Of a DNA stretch of 64,000 bases, positions 32,119 to 44,290 are shown in pieces. The notes beneath the pieces were generated by a model, which worked only from the letters and a program-made list of their open reading frames with translations, did not search any database and was not told the DNA's origin. This DNA comes from Telopea speciosissima (Eukaryota > Streptophyta > Magnoliopsida > Proteales > Proteaceae). The stretch covers positions 39,948,321 to 40,012,320 of the forward strand of contig NC_057922.1 in NCBI RefSeq assembly GCF_018873765.1. Reading direction: 5' to 3'. The translations under genes and the position numbers were made by a program. Each line of letters opens with the position of its first letter. Positions within the stretch are counted from its first letter, which is position 1.

Positions 32119-32804
32119 TAAGATTCTCTCCCTGCTTCTCTCTTCCTTACTCTCTTCCTTTCCATTTCTAGGGTTCTTTTATGCCCTTTCATTTTCTTCC
32201 TCTTCCCATCGATTTGGGATAACTATTTCAAATTTTGGTGTACATGTTGCCTTAGATTGCATCCTCATAACCATATAAACACTGGAATCATGCCGAAATC
32301 GATTGAGACTAGGGTTTCTAGTCGAATCAAGCCCTAACCATTTGATGCTACTGTTTTAGTAAATTTTGTATGTATAAAGTGTTTGGATTGAATCTTAAAA
32401 TTCCTTTCAAGGAACTCTAGAAATTAGTCAAGTTTACCATGCCTAGTTGAACTATTTTAGTTGTTTCTAGGTAATGGTTGGGATAAAATTCTCAAATCCT
32501 CACTACTTTGGGAAAAACCTCAAAGGCATGACTAATCCATTATATACCCTAAAATTTCATAGAAAATAATTCCGTTGACACATCCTCAAGCATGTTCACT
32601 TGTTCGTGTGGTTGTGAATATAGGATTTGAAATTCATGCTCTCCCATCTTATTCTATCATATTCCATCTTTGTCTCTTGTTGAGGTTTTCCATTTACTCA
32701 AATTACTTGTTTGATATTTGATTGGGGGTATAGAGTAGTCAAGAGTATAGGTTGTCCCTATCGATTTCATCCCTTCATGCCTATGCCCTAGGGATTTTAT
32801 ATGG

Positions 32805-32842
<38 letters not shown>

Positions 32843-33038
32843 CTTATCTCTTTTCCCCAAGTTAATCATACCTTCAAATAGTAATCATGTCTTATCTTAT
32901 CATTGTGTAACCCTTCTCATCCAATAACTTTCCATACAACATAGGCATTTGTATTTATATTTGTACTCGCTAATCATATCTTATTCATTCTAGTTTGGCT
33001 CAATTATTGTTGTCCTTTTTGGTGGTCTCTTGTGTGTA
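32119..33038 (+). other. Possible leader intron of the ORF at 33048
   Basis: 'tcaag|gtaagattct' at about 32118 and 'cttgtgtgtag|gaattttct' at about 33039 would make a plausible intron ending nine bases before an ATG. It contains an (AT)n run at 32811-32842. Splicing is inferred only from these sites. Confidence 0.35.
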
Positions 33039-33047
33039 GGAATTTTC

Positions 33048-34131
33048 TATGGCTCCTCGAAGGCGTAGTGATTTACCCATTGTGCAAGCTCCCCCTCTAG
33101 CCTTCAATATGGGGAGGTTTATATCAGTGGAGACCGAGGGAATTTATTGAGAGCATCTTCATAACAAAAAGATTCTGGTGGAAAGGGATATGATAGAGGA
33201 GGAATTGATTGCCTTCAAGATGGGCATCAGATTTGGTAAACTGAAGTGGAGTAGCATGCTAACTCACCCAGACTTTTACTATCCCACATTGGTTAGGGAG
33301 TCTTATTCCAATTTGGTGCTAGTCAAAGAAGATGGAGAAGGTGTTAGGTTGACCTCATTTGTGAAAGGGGTCACTATTGCCTTCAATGAAATGGAGTTAG
33401 GGATACTTTTGGATATTTTTGCAGAAGGGGATAGGGTCTTTTATGCACCGGGTAGTGATCCTAACAGATGTCTGTCCCCTGCAGATAGTCAAAAGTTGTT
33501 CAGGACACTCACCAACAACAAGTATGATGAAAATGAAGATCTTACCAGGTGTTCTCCCTCTCAGCGGGTTCTTACTTTCATTGCAAAGACCAACTTGGCT
33601 CCCTCTAAAAGACACAGCACACAACCCCCTTAGATGGCAGCAGCATTGGCGTACTCTCTCTATACTGGTCAGTAGACATGCCTTCTATATGTGATTATCC
33701 AGTACATGGCCCATGCGATGGCCAATCCTCGTCGTACGAACACATTGCCATACGGTAGACTGCTCACCCGAATTTTCCTATACTTTGGGATAGACCTCGA
33801 TCATGAATCCAAAGAAACAAGCTCTGAATGGCTGTTTGGGCTTAATGTCATGCAGAGGATGGGGTTGTATTGTGATTATTACAGCTCCAGGGAGCCGGTT
33901 AGATATGGGGAGGGAGGGGAACCCCAAGAGATTGATGATGATGATGAGGATATAGAGTTCATGGGATCCAGGCCGCATTCTGCAAGGGCTTCTAGTGCCA
34001 GAGAGGGAGGTGGAGGTGATGTTCTTTTGGCCATCAGGCGGATGAACCTGAGGATGATGGAGGGTTTGAAGAAGTTAAGAAGCAGTTCTCTTCTCAGGGC
34101 CAGCGGCTTGAGAGAATGGAGAAGGAATTGA
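33048..34131 (+). pseudogene. Retroelement 'putative plant transposon protein' ORF, with stops
   Basis: Starting from ATGGCTCCTCGAAGG the reading is 'MAPRRRSDLPIVQAPPLAF', with a stop near 33150. A long open part follows: 'FKMGIRFGKLKWSSML', 'YYPTLVRESYSNLVLV', 'ERDMIEEELIAF'. Stops recur near 33631, then comes 'YGRLLTRIFLYFGIDLDHES' and an acidic tail (EIDDDDEDIEF). The layout resembles the putative plant transposon protein domain (Pfam PF20167) found in non-autonomous plant LTR elements; its function is unknown. At least three stops or shifts break it. Assignment is from remembered family layout and moderately sure. Confidence 0.6.
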
Positions 34132-34767
34132 ATGACATCAACACCTTTCTCTACTATGGTGGTAGCGAGAGGACTGATGATCGTGACGGCATAGAGGACT
34201 AGCCCACTTCTCTCTCAGAATTAAAGTTGTCTTTGATCTGAAATTTTCTTGTCTTGACTTGGATTGGTTGTTGTTGGAACTATTTTCTTTTAGCTTTCCT
34301 TTGTTTTCTTGCTTTTCTCCTTTCCCCCTTTTTTTTATCAGCTAGTTTGGGAAGCTTGGTAATGGTGAAAGTATGTATTTGAACTGGGAAGGATACAATT
34401 ACCTCCAAGGGAGGAATCTGAACAATCTGACAGTTGGATTTGATTATATATATATATATATACCTATTTTCCTACTTGGATCATTTTTCTATTTTTTGAT
34501 TATTGTGGATTGTTAAGTGGGATTGACCATCTATCACTCACTTAGGACCTAACAAAATAGTATCACAGTTATCACTTAACAACATTTGTTTCAAGCCCTA
34601 ATTTTCATACTTGTCTATTATCTTCTAGGTTCTCAATTACACCAAAATCGGTCCTCTCCTATGTCTGCATACACTTATTTATGCTCTTGAGGCTTTTAAA
34701 TTAGAGTCCTAATTGTTTGAGAGTAAATCAAGAGTTACGCCAGACTGTGATTGGGGCAGAGCATCAT
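34132..34767. other. Element 3' tail and the start of a minus-strand LTR element interior
   Basis: T-rich sequence follows the ORF (about 34200-34330), then an (AT)n run near 34446, with no gene. The last ~60 bp lie just downstream, on the minus strand, of the primer site at 34768 and so are the interior of that element. Confidence 0.4.
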
Positions 34768-34779
34768 GCTCTGATACCA
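34768..34779 (-). other. tRNA-Met primer-binding site
   Basis: The minus-strand TGGTATCAGAGC matches the complement of the initiator tRNA-Met 3' end. It lies 3 bp beyond the LTR end at 34783. It fixes the orientation: the 5' LTR is to the right and the interior ran left. Confidence 0.85.
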
Positions 34780-34782
34780 CTC

Positions 34783-37444
34783 TGTCACACCCCATCCCAA
34801 TAAAGGGTATTTTACAAGAAAAGGGGGTGACTGAGACAACATGTGTCATCTCAATAATGCCAGGATCGCAGATACAGTGTCCCGAGCCACAGTCCACCCA
34901 GATATCAATTCCTGATAACATCAGAGGACGTATCCAATGGAATAAATAGCCCAATTACAGAGTTAGTGGAAGTAAAATTCATTTGAATCATATAGATATA
35001 GAGCATCGGTTCTCTAATGATAACCCATAATACAGTTTCAATACCCCGTATCCATCCGGTACATTCCGTACATTATACATAAAGTTTATACATAAATGAA
35101 GATGAATACAGAAATAAATAATTAAATCACGCAACTAGGGCACCATTCTTGGGTGTACATCGACATCCAAGTCCCAGCCACCGGCTCCACTTGATTCGCA
35201 TCCGTAGGTGCTCATCAAGAGATTACCTGCATATCAACTAAAAAAAGGTTGCGCAACGGGCTTAGCTCCACTAGCTAGTGAGAGAGCAAAAAGGAATGCA
35301 CATACACACAAACATACAATTTCCCAATTCATGATGCATGCTAATGTTAGATTCATTTTCCACCTAGCACACAAATTCTAAGTCAAGTGTATGCTACTGT
35401 GATAACTCGGGAGACACTGTGGGTCACTTAACTTATCGCCACAATGAAACCTCAGTTATCACGAGGCAGCCTACACTGGTAGAAGCCATCAGATCACCTA
35501 GTGGCAGACCCTGATAGCCATCGCTACCCCTGACCTGGCCTCTCTCCTCCACAGGCAACAGGTGCTCAGACTATCCAACACATAAACCCCTGTTGGCAAG
35601 GGTTGTAGCATAGGGAGCAAGAATCCTAACCATAGATATACTGCAGGCAAGTCCTATTGTCCTGAGAGGTATTCTGGGTGCATCAACGTCCCATTCCATC
35701 TAGTACCCGGGTACTAGCATGGCACGACGCATACAGATCAGAATGACAGTTAACAAGTTTCATAATTAATTCTGGAGTTCCGACACCGGTACACCCGACA
35801 CCATAACCCGATACCATAATAAAAATATTATCACTTCACATTAGTAACTGTCCACAATCAAGATTAATAATGCAATGCACAATATGCTTATACTCATATA
35901 ATAGCATGATAACGATTGTTTAATAGATATTCAAGCCCAAACAAATCACCCAAAACCCACTCATCGAACTTGGGTATCACCCGGCACGGTTGACATGAAT
36001 CTCATCGATGCACCTTCTATCCACTAAGTTGAGTAGCCTAAGAACGCAAAATCAAATGTAAAAAGATGTATAGAGGGGTCCCAAGTTATGCCCCTAAAGT
36101 TAAAATTGAGTTTTAACTAAGACAGCATGGACGGACTCACGGACGGAAGCAACAGGGTGAGTCCGTCCCTGACTCCGTTCAAGCCAAAAGGTCAAAACAC
36201 GAGGGACGGATCCATGGACAGAACTTCCACTGGATCCGTTCCTGCATCCGTTCGAACCCTGAGACCTACCCGAGAGCGAACGGAACCACGGATGAAACCT
36301 CTTCATGAATCCGTCCCTACATCCATTCGGTCCCTGAGACATTCCCGAGAGGGAACGAAACCACGGATGGAGGCAATAGAGTAAATCCGTTCCTGCATCC
36401 GTTCGAACTATTCTACAAGGATACACTAGACGGACTTACGGATAGAACCACGATGGTGACTCCGTTCATGCATCCGTCGAAGTTATTTCTGAGATTTCTT
36501 AAGGTTTTCTTGTCCATCTTGAAACCTGGAGTTCACATGGCACTCAAGGTCATGGAGGGGTGTCCCAGGTCTCCCTAGGGTCACTAAAACCTAGGCCTAC
36601 CTCATGGATCCAAGTTCACATAAGGATATAATCCTATTTTGGTCCAACATATGGTTTGGGGTTTGAAAACCAGGGGATTAGCAATTAAAGCTGCAAGGCA
36701 ACTGATAGAAGCCTCCAACAGAGTTTGGTCTTCACCATTAAAGCTCCATTCAAGGGCTAAGCCTCACCTTGAGTCCCAAATAGAACCCTAGGTTAGCTCA
36801 AACTCAAAACTTCTCAAATCAAGAGTATAAATGGAGAAGAGGGAGGTACCAAGAGATAGGACATACCTTGGTGTGTGGAGATCCAATCCCAGTCCTAGCC
36901 AGCCTTGAAGACCCACCTCCTCCTTTCTCCTTCTTCTCTTTTTCTTTTTTTCTTCAATCCTTGCTCGAACAGCAAGAGGAGGGAAGGTAGGGCAGCCAAA
37001 CCCATTTGGCATGCCTTCCATCTTCTTCCTTTCCCCTCCTATTCCTCTTCCTTACTTCTTCTTCTTCTTTCTTTCCTCTTCTCCTCGACGGTTTTGGCTT
37101 ATAGGGGAGAGATGAGAGAATATGGGGCTAAGCCCTATCTGTTAAGGACCAAAAGAGGCCGTAGGGCTTGTTTGCCTAAGTGTCTTTAAGACTAAGGATG
37201 GTCTTCTGGGTTTAATGAACCTTAGGGCTTGTTTGGCCAAGGTCACCACCTAATTAGTCTATTTAGTTAAGAAATGTTTGGGTCTGCCCTAAGTCTTATA
37301 AAGGACACATTAATCCTAGGGCTTGTTTGGTTCAAGCTAAGTAGAAGAATCCATTATTTATTTAAGTTAAGTCTTATGGGCCCACCTTCATGGCCCAACT
37401 AACTAATTAAAAGTAAGGGATATATTTCAGGTGTGGGTGTAGCA
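34783..37444 (-). mobile_element. 5' LTR (LTR family 1 relative), 2.66 kb
   Basis: On the minus strand it runs from TGCTACACCCACACC to GGGATGGGGTGTGACA. It shares with the solo LTR at 2463-5186 both ends, the 'caacaggggttta' segment, a purine-rich block (36900-36990) and the 'agggcttgtttgg' type stretches. It abuts Gypsy pol at 37445, inside the RNase H coding region, and therefore inserted into that element. The interior and 3' LTR are not found. Confidence 0.85.
36120..36480 (-). repeat. Array of five ~72-76-bp self-complementary units inside the LTR
   Basis: Each unit has an 'acggaTCCAtggacaga' type arm, a short spacer and a 'TGgatccgttcctgcatccg' type arm. Unit starts fall near 36120, 36203, 36276, 36350 and 36428. 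Sequence varies between units but the arms co-vary, which suggests that folding is retained. The array sits about 1.0-1.3 kb into the LTR, as does the array in the solo LTR at 3668. Confidence 0.8.
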
Positions 37445-38870
37445 GCATAGGCTATCTTCTCTATCTTGGTATACCTGGTCTTTGCATCGATCAACATGTG
37501 GCTGACATAGTAGATGGGCTTCTATTGTTTGCCTTATTCTTTCAGTAATACTACACTTACTGCTACTGGGGTTGCCACCAAGTAGAGCTACAATTCCTCA
37601 TTAGGTTCTGGTTGCCCCAACAACGGTGGACTCTCCAGCTATTTCTTTAATTCCTCGAAGGCTCTCTGGCATTCTTTCGTCCACATGAAGTCTTTGGGGC
37701 TTCTTAGGTTTTTTAAGGTTTTGAAGAATGGCAAGCACTTGTCCCCCGCTCACAACATAAACCTCATCAAGGTTGCTATCCTTCCATTCAGCCTTTGCAC
37801 CTCTCTTACTGTTCGGGGTGGCGACATCTCTTGGATGGCCTTGATCTTTGCCGGATTAGCTTCTATGCCTCGGGCCGAAACCATGACACCTAGAAACTTT
37901 CCTGAGGTTATGCCGAAGGTACACTTTGCCACATTCAACTTCATCTGGTTCTTTCTCAATGCCTTGAACATTTCCTTATGATTGGCTAGATGGTCTTCGG
38001 CCTTGATGCTTTTCACGAGCATATCGTCCCTATACACCTCCATGTTGCGCTTGATCTGTGCCTCAAACATTTTGTTGACCATGCTCTGGTATGTTGCTCC
38101 TACATTCTTTAGCCCAAATGGCATGATGCGGTAACAGTAGTTCTCCTGATCTATCTTGAATGTCGTGTAGGTCTCTTCCTTCTCATTCATGAGAATTTGA
38201 TTGTAGCCTGAGTACATGTCCATAAAACTCAGCATCTCATGACCTACAATCGCGTCGATTAATAAGTCAATCCTCGGCAGGGGGTATTCATCTTTGGGGT
38301 ATGCCATGTTTAGGTCAGTATAGTCCACGCACATTCTCCACTTGCCGTTTGGTTTAGGAACCATCACGACGTTTGTGAGCCAAGTAGGAAATTTCTTGCT
38401 CCTGTTGGATTGGCTTCTTAGATGGATACACGTGGAGCCTATGTTCAAAAATGTGTTGAGGTATGCTTGGTATGTCGGAGGCTGACCATGCGAAGATGTC
38501 TGAGTTCTCCTTCAAGAGTCGCCCCAACTTACCTTTCAGTTCTTCATCCAGCAACGATCTAACATGCACTATCTTGGTGGGTTCATCCTTGCTGAGAGGG
38601 AATGGGACGAGGTCTTCCATCGGCTTTCCTCTCCATTCTGTGAGCTCATCCCTCTGATCGCTAATGAGGTTCTCTATGCACAGAGCCATCCCCTGAGTGT
38701 TGCCGTTATTCTTCTTGACAAATAGTGTATAACACTCCCTAGCCTTCTTCTGGTCCCCCTTGATCCAACGCCCTTCTCTGTTGGGAACTTCATCTTTAGG
38801 TGTATCGGCGATACTATTCCCTTTAGGGCAGTTAGGGTTGGTCATCCCAGGATGCCGTTAGAGGATACGA
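37445..38870 (-). pseudogene. Ty3/Gypsy RT and partial RNase H
   Basis: The minus strand encodes an RT: 'VVMVPKPNGKWRMCVDYTDL', 'PLPRIDLLIDAIVG', 'LSFMDMYSGYNQI', 'YRIMPFGLKNVGATYQ' and the catalytic 'VYRDDMLVKS', in which the usual V before DD is R. A spacer 'GRIATL' follows, then RNase H motifs 'PIYYVSHMLIDAKTRYT' ending at 'KIEKIAYA', where the LTR at 37444 cuts it. Integrase is missing. Stops occur near 37600-37750. The style is that of the Tat/Retand branch, as an inference. Confidence 0.88.
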
Positions 38871-41220
38871 CTGACCTTACTACCATAAAAGTGATCATGA
38901 TCGTAACTTGCCGAGGGTGGTCTCTAAAGGGATTGGCAGTTCGATTGTTCCTCTAATGGAAGAGGAGGCTTCTGAGAACCCATGGAGGTAGGTTGCTTCA
39001 GGCTTGAGCTTATCATCACTAAATCTGAACTGCTTATAGGCCTCCAATAAGATTACATCCACGAATGCTTAGGTGTCAACCAGCATCCTATGCACGGCTC
39101 GATTGGCTATCTTCACGTGCACCACGAGGGCATCTTTATGTGGTAGGCTCACTCCTTCCAAGTCGGCATCCAAGAAGGAGATTACCATCTCTGTCTCGGC
39201 TATTTTGTTTGGCATCTCTGTTACCCCTACGAACCGAGCATGGGCTTTTTCCTTTCTTGTAGACTCCTATCTTGGTCCTCCCATAATAGTGAGGATTGGG
39301 GCTCCCCTGGTATTGCTTGGTCCTGGAGCATTTCTTCTTTCTTTGTGGCGGCATCTGTCCCCGTCATGATCTATTCTCCTCTCCTCTTATCGTGGGTCCT
39401 CTCTCCCCCAATCATGATCACTACCTTCTTGACCTGAATGGCCCTCTCGACCTCCCTTTATTTACTTGTTTAGGTTCCTCGTTTTGATGAGTTTTTCAAT
39501 CTCCCTCTTCAGTTGAATGCACTCTTCTATGTCATGTCCTGTGTCTTTGTGGAAGAGACAGTAATTGTTTGGATTTTGCTTCTCGGGTCCTACAAGCATG
39601 GGTTGCAGCCAATTGAGCAAGCCACAGTCTTGAATTTGCATAAAGATTTATGACCTTATGTTATTCAGGGGAGTGTAGTTGGGGCTTCCAGCTCGATCGG
39701 TCCTCTCTGGGCGACGCTCAATTTTTTTCGATCAGTGATCACCCATCTCCTGTCGGTACTCTGTTTTAGTCTATTTGCTTTCTCCACCATCATCCAACAC
39801 CAACCTCTTATTTTCCTGTGGTTTGGGTTCGATCACTTTCTTCCAGGCCTACAGTACTTCGGCCATGTTAGCGAACTCATTGCACCGCTCCAGTAGTTCT
39901 TTCATTGTCCTAGTCTCGTGCCTCGCTAGGTCCTTGATGAGGTCTAGGTCGTTTATGCCCCCGGCTAGGGCTACATGTTGAGTCTGGTCATCCAGGTCTC
40001 TAAGCTCTAGGGATTCCTTCGTAAATCTTGTGACATACTCCCTGAAGGACTCCCCTTGATTTTGTACCAGATTCAATAAGTTGACTGTGGTTTTCTTCTA
40101 TTTGACGCTGCTTTGGAAATCGATGACAAACTATTCGTAGAGTTCTGCGAAGGTGTTTATTGATCGAGGCTTAAGTCTTGAGAACCACGAAGTGTCCACG
40201 CCTTTGAGGGATGCTGGAAAAGCTCGACAAGTGATGAACTCTGATCCGCCATACAAGGTCATTATCCCATTAAAGTAGTTGATGTGATCATTGGGTCCGT
40301 GGTTCCATTGTAGAGTTCGAAGGTAGGTAACCTGAATCTAGAGGGGAGAGATGCGCTCATGATTTCTGCCAAGAATGGATGTTGGCTTGGTATGGAGCGT
40401 GTTTCACCTTTCGTCTGCTTCTTTAGTCCTTCCAACTTCTCATCCAATTCTTGGAGTCTTTTATCTAGCTCCGCATCACGTGACTGTCCATCATGCTTGG
40501 TTGCGTGTTCACTGTGAACACGCTCTCGACCCCTCCTTGATGTTTCCTCTCATGGTGAGTTTTGACATGATGGCGAGTGATCACGACGTGATGAGCCTTG
40601 ATGTGAACGTGAGGGACTTTCTTCACCATATGTCCAACTCGGCCTTGGTGTGCGACTTCCTCCTAGTCGCCCCTGGAACACCAATCTTCTGATTAAATCG
40701 TCCTGATTAGGTTCCACCGATCTATGTGTCGGTGATGCCCCATGTTCCAATCAGATCCGCAGATCCGCGGTTCTCATGAGTTGATGTGAAGGATTTCCTT
40801 GCTGATGGGTCGAACTTGTGCATCTCGCGAGTAGCTTCGATCTTTCACCTCCAGGGAGTGACCTCCTAGGGTTTTGCTCCTGTCGAGGGATTGGTTTTGT
40901 CCTTGGTAGTGGCACCACCCTCCTGCGGGAAGTCACCCGCTGCCTCAAATAATCCCAAAAAAGGTTTTGATCTTGGAGAATCTATCTCTGCAAGTCATTA
41001 ATCTTACCCACAATTGCCGGCATGTTTGGGTCAGGTACAGCCCCACGGCTACTATGTTATTGAGATTTACTTCTCCCATGTCGATGTGCTCAATCTCCGG
41101 GTCCTCCGTCTCTTGAAGTTCATGATTATTGGCTCTCTGACGACAGCTCTCTGATGGTGGCGTCTCATTCCTCTCCCTCGCGCCATTGGTGGAGGGAGCT
41201 GCCTTCTTATGCGGTGCCAT
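38871..41220 (-). pseudogene. Gypsy gag and protease
   Basis: gag begins at 'MAPHKKAAPSTNGARE' (41220). It passes 'LPSRFRLPTFELYNGTTDP' (about 40330) and the retrotransposon gag core 'QNQGESFREYVTRFTKESLE' (about 40050). The protease is at about 39050-39130: 'DALVVHVKIANRAVHRMLVDT', followed by a stop where DTG is expected, so its active site is lost. A CCHC knuckle region near 39500 is decayed. Several shifts break the frame. Confidence 0.85.
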
Positions 41221-41286
41221 TGAGTACTTGAGGAAGCAAGCTACTAAAAACGTTGGCTAACGTCATTCCCACAGACGGCGCCAATC

Positions 41287-41890
41287 TGTTGTGTCAGAAA
41301 ATCTCTAGTAGGTCCTTCGGATGCCGTAACTTGCAAAAGGACGTCAGGGACAAGGGAGAACCGGTGTGGTTCCGGCCTAGGACTCTCCGATGCCAAAGTT
41401 AGATCTCTCTCAGGAATAGATGAACTACTAGAATTCAAGATGAATAATGGGTTAGAATACCTGAGTATTTATAGTTGAGTATGGCGGTGTGGAGAGTCCC
41501 TGTTGGTGATAAGTATTCTTCATGGAAGAGTCTATCACATAGTAGGGTTTCTCTTTATAAGACGTAGAGTCCTGGTAGGGAAGTGGTTCCCAACAGATAG
41601 ATATGTGTTCTTCATGTGTTGGATAACGATCCTTGATGTATGAGTCTGGATAGGATCACATCTCTTTGGGATAATGTCCTTCTAATGATAAGATGACGTA
41701 GACCTTGGCGGTGACATCATGGTTGGACCTCGTTGGCTTGCATGGAAGACTTAGTCTTTGGATGACTTCTTGGGTCTATTCCTCTTGGATTTGTCGAATG
41801 GGTTCTGTTGTGGCCCAGCTTGGGCCAACCTCTCCTTTGGGCCAGGACACGTGGCATCTCAGGATTGGCCTGTGTATTTGTGGTTTATCA
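41287..41890 (-). mobile_element. 5' LTR of the Gypsy element (LTR family 2)
   Basis: The minus strand runs from TGATAAACCACAAATACA to CTGACACAACA, followed by 'gattGGCGCCGTCTGTGGGA', a common leader of this Gypsy branch. It shares 'gatctaactttggcatcgga' and 'ctctccacaccgccata' with the solo LTR at 57407-58130. It inserted next to, and truncates, the RGLG-type pseudogene that begins at 41893. Confidence 0.9.
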
Positions 41891-41892
41891 CT

Positions 41893-43193
41893 GAATCTTT
41901 TTGCTAAGGATATAAAGTGTTTTGGATTTGGTGATGGTAAGTACCCTTTCACCAAGTACCTGAAATATATTATGTTGCAAACATTTTCCTTTAACTAGTT
42001 GTCTGATTGTGTTTCCTTTCTTTCTATTTTTTTTTGGTTGGGGTGGGGGGGCGCTTTTCCCTTTAGCATCAACACATGGGTAGACTGTCTTCAAACTCTT
42101 TCCTGATGGATGACCTTGTCATGGTATTAATGATACTCTTGCAAGATACAAAGAGACTATTGCTTGTTTAGAATTGTCAAGTTTGTAATCCTTTATTATT
42201 TTCTCTCTTCTGCTCTAAAAATGTGGGTTTCATATGGATGATACCTTTTGTTAAAGTGTATTGAGTAATTAGGGCTGGAGATAATCTTGACTAGGATATC
42301 CTAGTCGAGATTCCTCTCTAATTAACTCCTATTTTTTCTATTATGATTTACTTCCAAGTTTAGTTTATTTTTTATTTTATATCTATGGATCCTAATATGA
42401 TTAGGAATCCTCTTTTGTAACCTGAGTATGAATAAGACAATAAAGGGAGAGTGGGGGACTGTTATGCTCGGTTATTGCAACCAACAGTCCTCTTTCCTCT
42501 TCTTTCCTCACTCTCGGTTATGGTATTTTAGTGTTCTGATCTGCTACAACTTATTCAGAACACCCGTTGGTGTGATGTGTAGATTCTTCCCCATACTGCC
42601 CCTCTCCTTTTTCTATTTTCCTCCTCTTTTGAAACCTATCAGTGAACTATAAATTTAAAAATCCTTTTCACATAATTTGAAGAATTAATTATATCCTCTT
42701 GTACATTGGTTCATATAGATCCAACCTCTTTTGCACCAATTATTATTAAGGCATCACTTGATATAGTGGAGAGAAGCAATAGGAAATATCACATTCTAGT
42801 CATCTTTTCTGATGGGCAGGTTTGTAATCTTTCTTTTGTGGCAAGGATTTCTTGTTTTTTCTTTCCACTCTTAGCCATGCATTTATTTTGCTTTCCCATT
42901 CCATTTATAGATTGCAAGGGAGAATAATTTACAAGATGAAATGCTTAGTCCACAGTAACAAGAAACTATAGATTGTATAGTTGAAGCTAGGTAAAAATAT
43001 TGAGAATGTGGACCCCTATCAATTTAAAAATATGTTCTGCTTGATACTTCTACTGACTGATGGAGTTTCTTGATATTTAGCCAATATCCTCTCTCAATTA
43101 TTTTGGTTGGTGTGGGCGATGGGCGATGGCCCATGGGATGCTATGCAAAGAGTAGTTAATAAAATTCCTCAACGGTCATTTGATAACTTCAAG
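41893..43193 (+). pseudogene. RGLG-type E3 ligase (copine/VWA domain) pseudogene
   Basis: Five exon-like pieces keep plant splice sites: 41893-41936 ('FAKDIKCFGFGDG', then gtaagt), 42067-42181 ('PCHGINDTLARYKETIAC'), 42719-42819 ('TSFAPIIIKASLDIVERS', 'YHILVIFSDGQ'), 42911-42990 ('QETIDCIVEA') and 43081-43193 ('YPLSIILVGVGDG', 'NKIPQRSFDNFK'). This matches the copine-like domain of RGLG RING ligases in the right order. In-frame stops occur in the second and fourth pieces, and a 7-bp duplication near 43120 shifts the fifth. The N-terminal part is cut off by the Gypsy LTR and the RING part is absent. In the family these proteins build ubiquitin chains in hormone and drought signalling. Confidence 0.82.
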
Positions 43194-43264
43194 GTACTTA
43201 AATCACTTAACAACTACTACACTCTGGTTTACATTATAATGTGTCTCGCCCAGTTTTATTTGTT

Positions 43265-44290
43265 CCACTCCCTATGATTGCATGTGGTTAAGGATGTAGG
43301 CAGTGGTCAACATAGCATCCCCCCAAAAATATATTGGGAGGTTGGCCTACGCCATCATTGATCTAACAAGATCTAAAAGCGTCCTATTCCTCTGCTCCGC
43401 TACACCATTTTGTTGCGGGGTGTGGAGAATGGTTAGCTGTCTGGTGATTCCTTTCTCCTCACACATCTATTTAAATTGATCTGACAAATATTCGTGTCCT
43501 CGGTCAGTGTGCAGAGTTTTTAAACTCTTGCTCTGTTGATTTTCAACCTCTGCAATAAAGCGTTTGAAGCAATCTAGTGCTTTGTAGCGATGAGCGATCA
43601 AATAGACATAACCAAATCATGAGTAATCATCGATAAATGTGAGAAAATAGGAAGCTTTATGACATGCCTTCACATTCATTGGTCTGCAAATGTCCGAATG
43701 GACAAGCTCTAGGGTCTGGGTTAACCGTTTAGCCATTCCAAAAGGCTTCCGATGGGCCTTACCCATTAAACATGCCTCACATGTCGGTAGGTTGACTTTA
43801 GCGAGTGAGCCAAGAAGGCCTTCTCTAGCTAGCCATCCCATTCTATCTCGACCTATATGTCCCAGTCTAGCATGCCATGCAAGTGAATCCGAACTAATAT
43901 CAGAATTAACCACAAAAGATGAAGAGTAAACAGTAGGAATTATCAAATCTAATTTAACAAAACCATTCTCAAGTTTGCAATATCCAAAAATACTACCATC
44001 CAAACGTATCTCAAACGAGTCACTATAAAAAACAAAGGAATAACCTAAAGTCAAAAGTGCAGTAATGGAAAGTAGATTATGTTGGATTTTCGGTGTGTAT
44101 AGCACATCAAGAAGTAGCAAGATGCGCCAAGTGCGCAAGGTAAGATGATAAGTACCAACTCCTCGAACTGCTTCACTCGTGCCATTCCTATGCGTTGTTT
44201 TATCAGCAGGTGATGCATTGACACAAGGGTTCCATCTTCATCGTCTACCCGTTCGAACACCAAATCAACACTCCATAATGTATACAAGGC
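43265..44290 (-). pseudogene. Copia gag-pre-integrase and integrase fragment
   Basis: The minus strand reads 'TPKIQHNLLSITALLTLG', the zinc-binding region 'LAWHARLGHIGRDRM' and 'CEACLMGKAHRKPF', and the integrase core beginning 'ELVHSDICRPMNV'. The core shows 'FLTFIDDYS', 'TLHTDRGHEYLS' and 'TPQQNGVAEQRNRTLL', which supply the D, D and E positions. Stops lie after FIDDYS and near 43440. It is truncated on both sides, before the protease and before RT. Confidence 0.88.

Noticed and set aside
36905-37189. Open frame of 94 codons in the LTR
   Set aside because: It is CT-rich leader sequence inside an LTR and matches no protein family.
34783-37444. LTR as the 3' LTR of the element with the ORF at 33048
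   Set aside because: The primer site at 34768 makes it a 5' LTR facing left, whereas the ORF reads right. They belong to different elements.
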